Origin: Nitratifractor sp.
GTDB lineage: Bacteria > Campylobacterota > Campylobacteria > Campylobacterales > Sulfurovaceae
Direction: 5' to 3'
Length of the DNA: 7,989 bases
Assembly: GCA_015490055.1 (NCBI GenBank)
Contig: WFYP01000104.1
Coordinates: 1-7,989, forward strand
Shown: positions 5,515 to 7,989 of the stretch, one piece after another
Numbering within the stretch: the stretch's first letter is position 1
Layout of the letters: every line of letters begins with the position of its first letter
Program-made: the position numbers and the translations under genes
Notes under the pieces: model-generated
What the model was told of the DNA's origin: nothing
The model's database searches: none
Seen by the model: only the letters and a program-made list of their open reading frames with translations

Positions 5515-6042
5515 ATGAGCATTGTAAAAATAGGCATACTATCAGACACCCATAGACGAACAGATTTACAAGAGCAAGTAATTGCAAAATTAAAAGCAGA
5601 GGGTGCTCAGTATCTGCTACATTTAGGCGATTTGGAATTAGAAGAGAATTTAGCCAGTTTAAAAAATAGTGGATTGCCATATGCTGCGGTTTTTGGTAAT
5701 AATGATATAGCTTTAAGAGGTTTAGAAGCAGAGTATAAAATATCTAAAGAGCCGTACTATCTAAAGATAAAAGATATAAAAATAAAAATGATGCACATAC
5801 CATACTATATGAGTAGTGACAGCGATATTGTGCTTTTTGGACATTTACATAAATTTAGTGTAGAATACAGAAATGAAACTCTATTTTTAAACCCTGGCGA
5901 AGTGTGCGCAAGAAATAAAAATTTAACAGAGTGTGTGCTTTTAGAGGTAGAGAATAAAGATTATACAATAAACTATTTTTACAAAGAGCCAACTGCAAGT
6001 AAGTGGAATAGTAAAGTGTATAAAAAGGGATTAAATGAGTAA
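5515..6042 (+). CDS. YfcE/MJ0936-type metallophosphoesterase
   Basis: This 175-residue cytoplasmic protein belongs to the calcineurin-like phosphoesterases of the YfcE/MJ0936 group, which hydrolyse phosphodiesters in vitro with Mn2+ or Ni2+; the natural substrate is unknown. The two-metal site is visible in order: D11-x-H13 ('SDTH'), D39 ('HLGD'), the asparagine of 'GNND' (62-64), H94 ('MMHIP') and H110-x-H112 ('GHLH'). The usual 'THGH' at the fourth motif is reduced to a single histidine, 'MHIPYY', which still supplies the metal ligand. Length is typical of the group. The start at 5515 is supported by 'MSIVKIGILSDTH' and by AAAAGG at 5503-5508. Its last 8 bp overlap bioB, so it is the first gene of an operon with bioB and the antiporter. 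Its substrate cannot be deduced from this context. Its upstream region was remodelled by the adjacent repeat element. Confidence 0.9.
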   Translation: MSIVKIGILSDTHRRTDLQEQVIAKLKAEGAQYLLHLGDLELEENLASLKNSGLPYAAVFGNNDIALRGLEAEYKISKEPYYLKIKDIKIKMMHIPYYMSSDSDIVLFGHLHKFSVEYRNETLFLNPGEVCARNKNLTECVLLEVENKDYTINYFYKEPTASKWNSKVYKKGLNE

Positions 6043-6883
6043 AATATTTTTGTGTGCAATAAATAATATACTTAGTGGAAACTGCAACGAAGATTGTAAA
6101 TTTTGTACGCAAAGTGTTCGCTACAAAGCTGATATAGAGCGTTATAAATTTAAACCAATAGAGCAGATTTTGAAAGAGGCAAAAGAGGCAAAGGTTAATG
6201 GTGCTATAGGTTATTGCTTAGTTACTGCTGGTAAAGGCTTAGATGATAAAAAGTGTGAAGAGGTAGCGAAAATTGCTAGCACAATTAAGCAGAATATAGA
6301 TGGCTTAAACTTAATAGCTTGCAATGGTACAGCTAGCATAGAGCAGTTAAAACACTTAAAAGAAAATGGGGTTGATAGCTACAACCATAACTTAGAGAGT
6401 TCTAAAGAGTACTACCCAAAAATTTGCACAACTCATACTTGGCAGGAACGGTTTGAAACTATAGAGAATGCAAAAAGTGTAGGGCTAAAAACTTGTGTAG
6501 GTGGAATTTTTGGAATGGGTGAGAGTGTGCAAGATAGAGTAAGTTTAATAGACTCTATTGTCTCTTTAAATCCAGAGTCTATACCTCTTAATTTTTTTAT
6601 TCCTAACGACTCTTTGCCACTAAAGAGTAGAAATATAGAGTATCAAGAGGCTATAGAAGTTATAAAAAGTGTTAGAGAAAAATTGCCAAATGCTCGTATT
6701 ATGGTAGCTGGTGGAAGAGAGCAGATGTTTACAACAACCCAAGCAGAGTTAGAGATGTTTAAAGCTGGAGCAAATGCAATAGTTATAGGCAACTACCTAA
6801 CCGTAAAGGGCTTAGAGCCAAAACTTGATAGAGATAGATTAGAAGATATGGGGCTAGAGGTAGCCACAAATTGCAATGAATAG
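6035..6883 (+). CDS. bioB: Biotin synthase
   Basis: BioB is a radical SAM enzyme that inserts sulfur into dethiobiotin in the last step of biotin synthesis. The [4Fe-4S] motif CxxxCxxC is C17, C21 and C24 ('CNEDCKFC'). The ligands of the sulfur-donating [2Fe-2S] cluster can be placed at C61, C96, C154 ('KTCVGGIFGMGE') and R228 ('AGGRE'), corresponding to E. coli C97, C128, C188 and R260. The diagnostic 'YNHNLESS' is present. At 282 residues it lacks about 36 N-terminal residues and part of the C-terminus of E. coli BioB; H. pylori BioB is, as I recall, of the same short type. The ATG at 6035 lies inside the phosphoesterase gene, overlapping it by 8 bp, with AAGGGA (6025-6030) as ribosome binding site, so translation is probably coupled. 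It overlaps the antiporter gene in the same way. No other bio genes and no BirA operator are visible nearby. Confidence 0.96.
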   Translation: MSKIFLCAINNILSGNCNEDCKFCTQSVRYKADIERYKFKPIEQILKEAKEAKVNGAIGYCLVTAGKGLDDKKCEEVAKIASTIKQNIDGLNLIACNGTASIEQLKHLKENGVDSYNHNLESSKEYYPKICTTHTWQERFETIENAKSVGLKTCVGGIFGMGESVQDRVSLIDSIVSLNPESIPLNFFIPNDSLPLKSRNIEYQEAIEVIKSVREKLPNARIMVAGGREQMFTTTQAELEMFKAGANAIVIGNYLTVKGLEPKLDRDRLEDMGLEVATNCNE

Positions 6884-7989
6884 TGATATATATTTAATAC
6901 TAACGCTATCTCTAATTTTGTGGTTATCACCAACTGTATCCAAGATTATACGCCTTCCTGTTCCCGTTGTAGAGATTGTATTAGGTTCTATTTTGGCAAC
7001 TATTGGAATTATACATAAAAATGAATATTTCGATTTAATTGCCGAAGTTGGCTTTTTATATTTAATGTTTTTAGCAGGTTTAGAGGTTAATTTAAAAAAG
7101 CTAATAACAGCACCTATATCTCTAATAAAAAAGGGTATATTATATGTTGGGATATTGGGTATATTATCGGTTTTTATATGTTATATGCTTGGTTTTAATA
7201 TTATATATATTATATCTATTCCTCTTATTTCTATAGGACTTTTAGCTTCACTCTCTAAAATTTATGGTAAAAACAGTGTATGGATTGAGTATGCTTTTAT
7301 AGTTGGTGTAATTGGTGAAATTGCAAGTATTATAACTCTTACAGTTTTAGATGCGGCTATGGAAGTTGGCTTTAGTATAGAACTTTTAGAGAAGCTATCT
7401 ATACTTTTTGGCTTTATATTATTAATATATCTACTCTATAAAGCTTTGGATTTACTATTTTGGTATATGCCAGAGATTAAAGATGATTTAATGCCGACAG
7501 ATAGTGAAAGTGAGCAAGATATTAGGCTTAGTATGGCTCTATTTTTTCTATTAATAGTTGTAATGATTAGATTGCATTTAGAGTTAGCTCTTGGTGCATT
7601 TATTGCCGGTGTTGCTATTAGTGCATTTTTTCACCATAAAGTTGAGCTAGAAGAGAAGATGTCTAGTTTTGGTTTTGGCTTGCTAGTGCCTCTATTTTTT
7701 ATTCATGTTGGCACAACTTTTGATATAAATGCTCTATTCTTAGACGGTGTATTTAGAGATGCGGCTATGATTACATTAATCTCTATATCAATAAAAGTAT
7801 TCCCTGGTTTTATGTTAAAAGAGTTTATGAGAGATAGAGATATTATACTTATGGCACTCTCTCTTTCTATGCCACTAACTTTAGTTGTAGCTGTGGCAAC
7901 TATTGGGTATAATATGAAATATATAACATTTTTAAACTACAATTCTCTAATTTTGGCTGCAATTTTAGAAATTTTAATCGCAATGAGTG
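6876..7989 (+). CDS. CPA2-type cation/proton antiporter (Na+/H+ exchanger domain), partial (C-terminus beyond right edge)
   Basis: The open frame runs 371 codons from the ATG at 6876 to the window edge without a stop. The product is very hydrophobic, with roughly ten or more membrane spans. 'RLPVPVVEIVLGSILA' (26-41), 'LYLMFLAGLEVNLKKL' (61-76), 'ALGAFIAGVAIS' (238-249) and 'GLLVPLFFIHVGTTFDI' (268-284) are typical of the CPA2/KefB-like Na+/H+ exchanger fold of the inner membrane. A charged loop 'MPEIKDDLMPTDSESEQD' (198-215) divides the two halves. At the position where related antiporters usually carry an acidic ion-binding pair, this protein reads 'VIGEIAS' (146-151), with a single glutamate E148. 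The transported ion is not predictable, and whether a C-terminal RCK/TrkA-N domain follows is unseen. The start overlaps the last 8 bp of bioB; AGAGG at 6856-6860 is rather far away, so coupling to bioB translation is likely. Confidence 0.9.
   Translation, partial: MNSDIYLILTLSLILWLSPTVSKIIRLPVPVVEIVLGSILATIGIIHKNEYFDLIAEVGFLYLMFLAGLEVNLKKLITAPISLIKKGILYVGILGILSVFICYMLGFNIIYIISIPLISIGLLASLSKIYGKNSVWIEYAFIVGVIGEIASIITLTVLDAAMEVGFSIELLEKLSILFGFILLIYLLYKALDLLFWYMPEIKDDLMPTDSESEQDIRLSMALFFLLIVVMIRLHLELALGAFIAGVAISAFFHHKVELEEKMSSFGFGLLVPLFFIHVGTTFDINALFLDGVFRDAAMITLISISIKVFPGFMLKEFMRDRDIILMALSLSMPLTLVVAVATIGYNMKYITFLNYNSLILAAILEILIAMS

Overview
The window looks like a chromosomal segment from a Campylobacterota (epsilonproteobacterial) genome, probably a free-living sulfur- or hydrogen-oxidising relative of Sulfurovum or Sulfurimonas; the genus cannot be fixed from this sequence. 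The reasons are AT-rich coding DNA with strong use of AAA, TTA, ATA and AGA codons, promoters with a good -10 but no clear -35, a short 282-residue BioB that begins almost at its radical-SAM cysteines, and the order topA - bioB - membrane transporter, which I recall from Campylobacter. The genes themselves are ordinary housekeeping genes. The unusual content is a dense set of small palindromic mobile repeats on both sides of topA.

Layout: 1-501 (minus) is the N-terminal part of a secreted or periplasmic protein with DUF945/YdgA-like features, running off the left edge. An 88-bp divergent promoter region separates it from a plus-strand ABC-F ATPase gene of the YheS type (590-2422). The gap 2423-2748 holds a heptamer tandem array, a 120-bp double-hairpin element and the topA promoter. 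topA (2749-4956) encodes DNA topoisomerase I with four C-terminal zinc fingers. The 558-bp gap 4957-5514 is packed with repeats: two direct REP-like hairpins, an inverted pair of a second REP-like hairpin, and a 260-bp terminal-inverted-repeat element bordered by 9-bp direct repeats. Inside that last element lie another heptamer array and a second copy, in opposite orientation, of the double-hairpin element found upstream of topA. Three genes follow whose ends overlap by 8 bp each: a YfcE/MJ0936-type phosphoesterase (5515-6042), biotin synthase bioB (6035-6883) and a CPA2-type cation/proton antiporter (6876 to the right edge).

How it fits together: the last three genes are an operon with translational coupling at both junctions. 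The terminal-inverted-repeat element ends 36 bp before the first of them, so their promoter must lie in inserted DNA or transcription must come through from topA. The repeats belong to at least four families. In two families the copies differ by paired changes that keep the hairpin stems intact, which indicates that the folded form matters. No transposase is present, so any mobility must be provided in trans.
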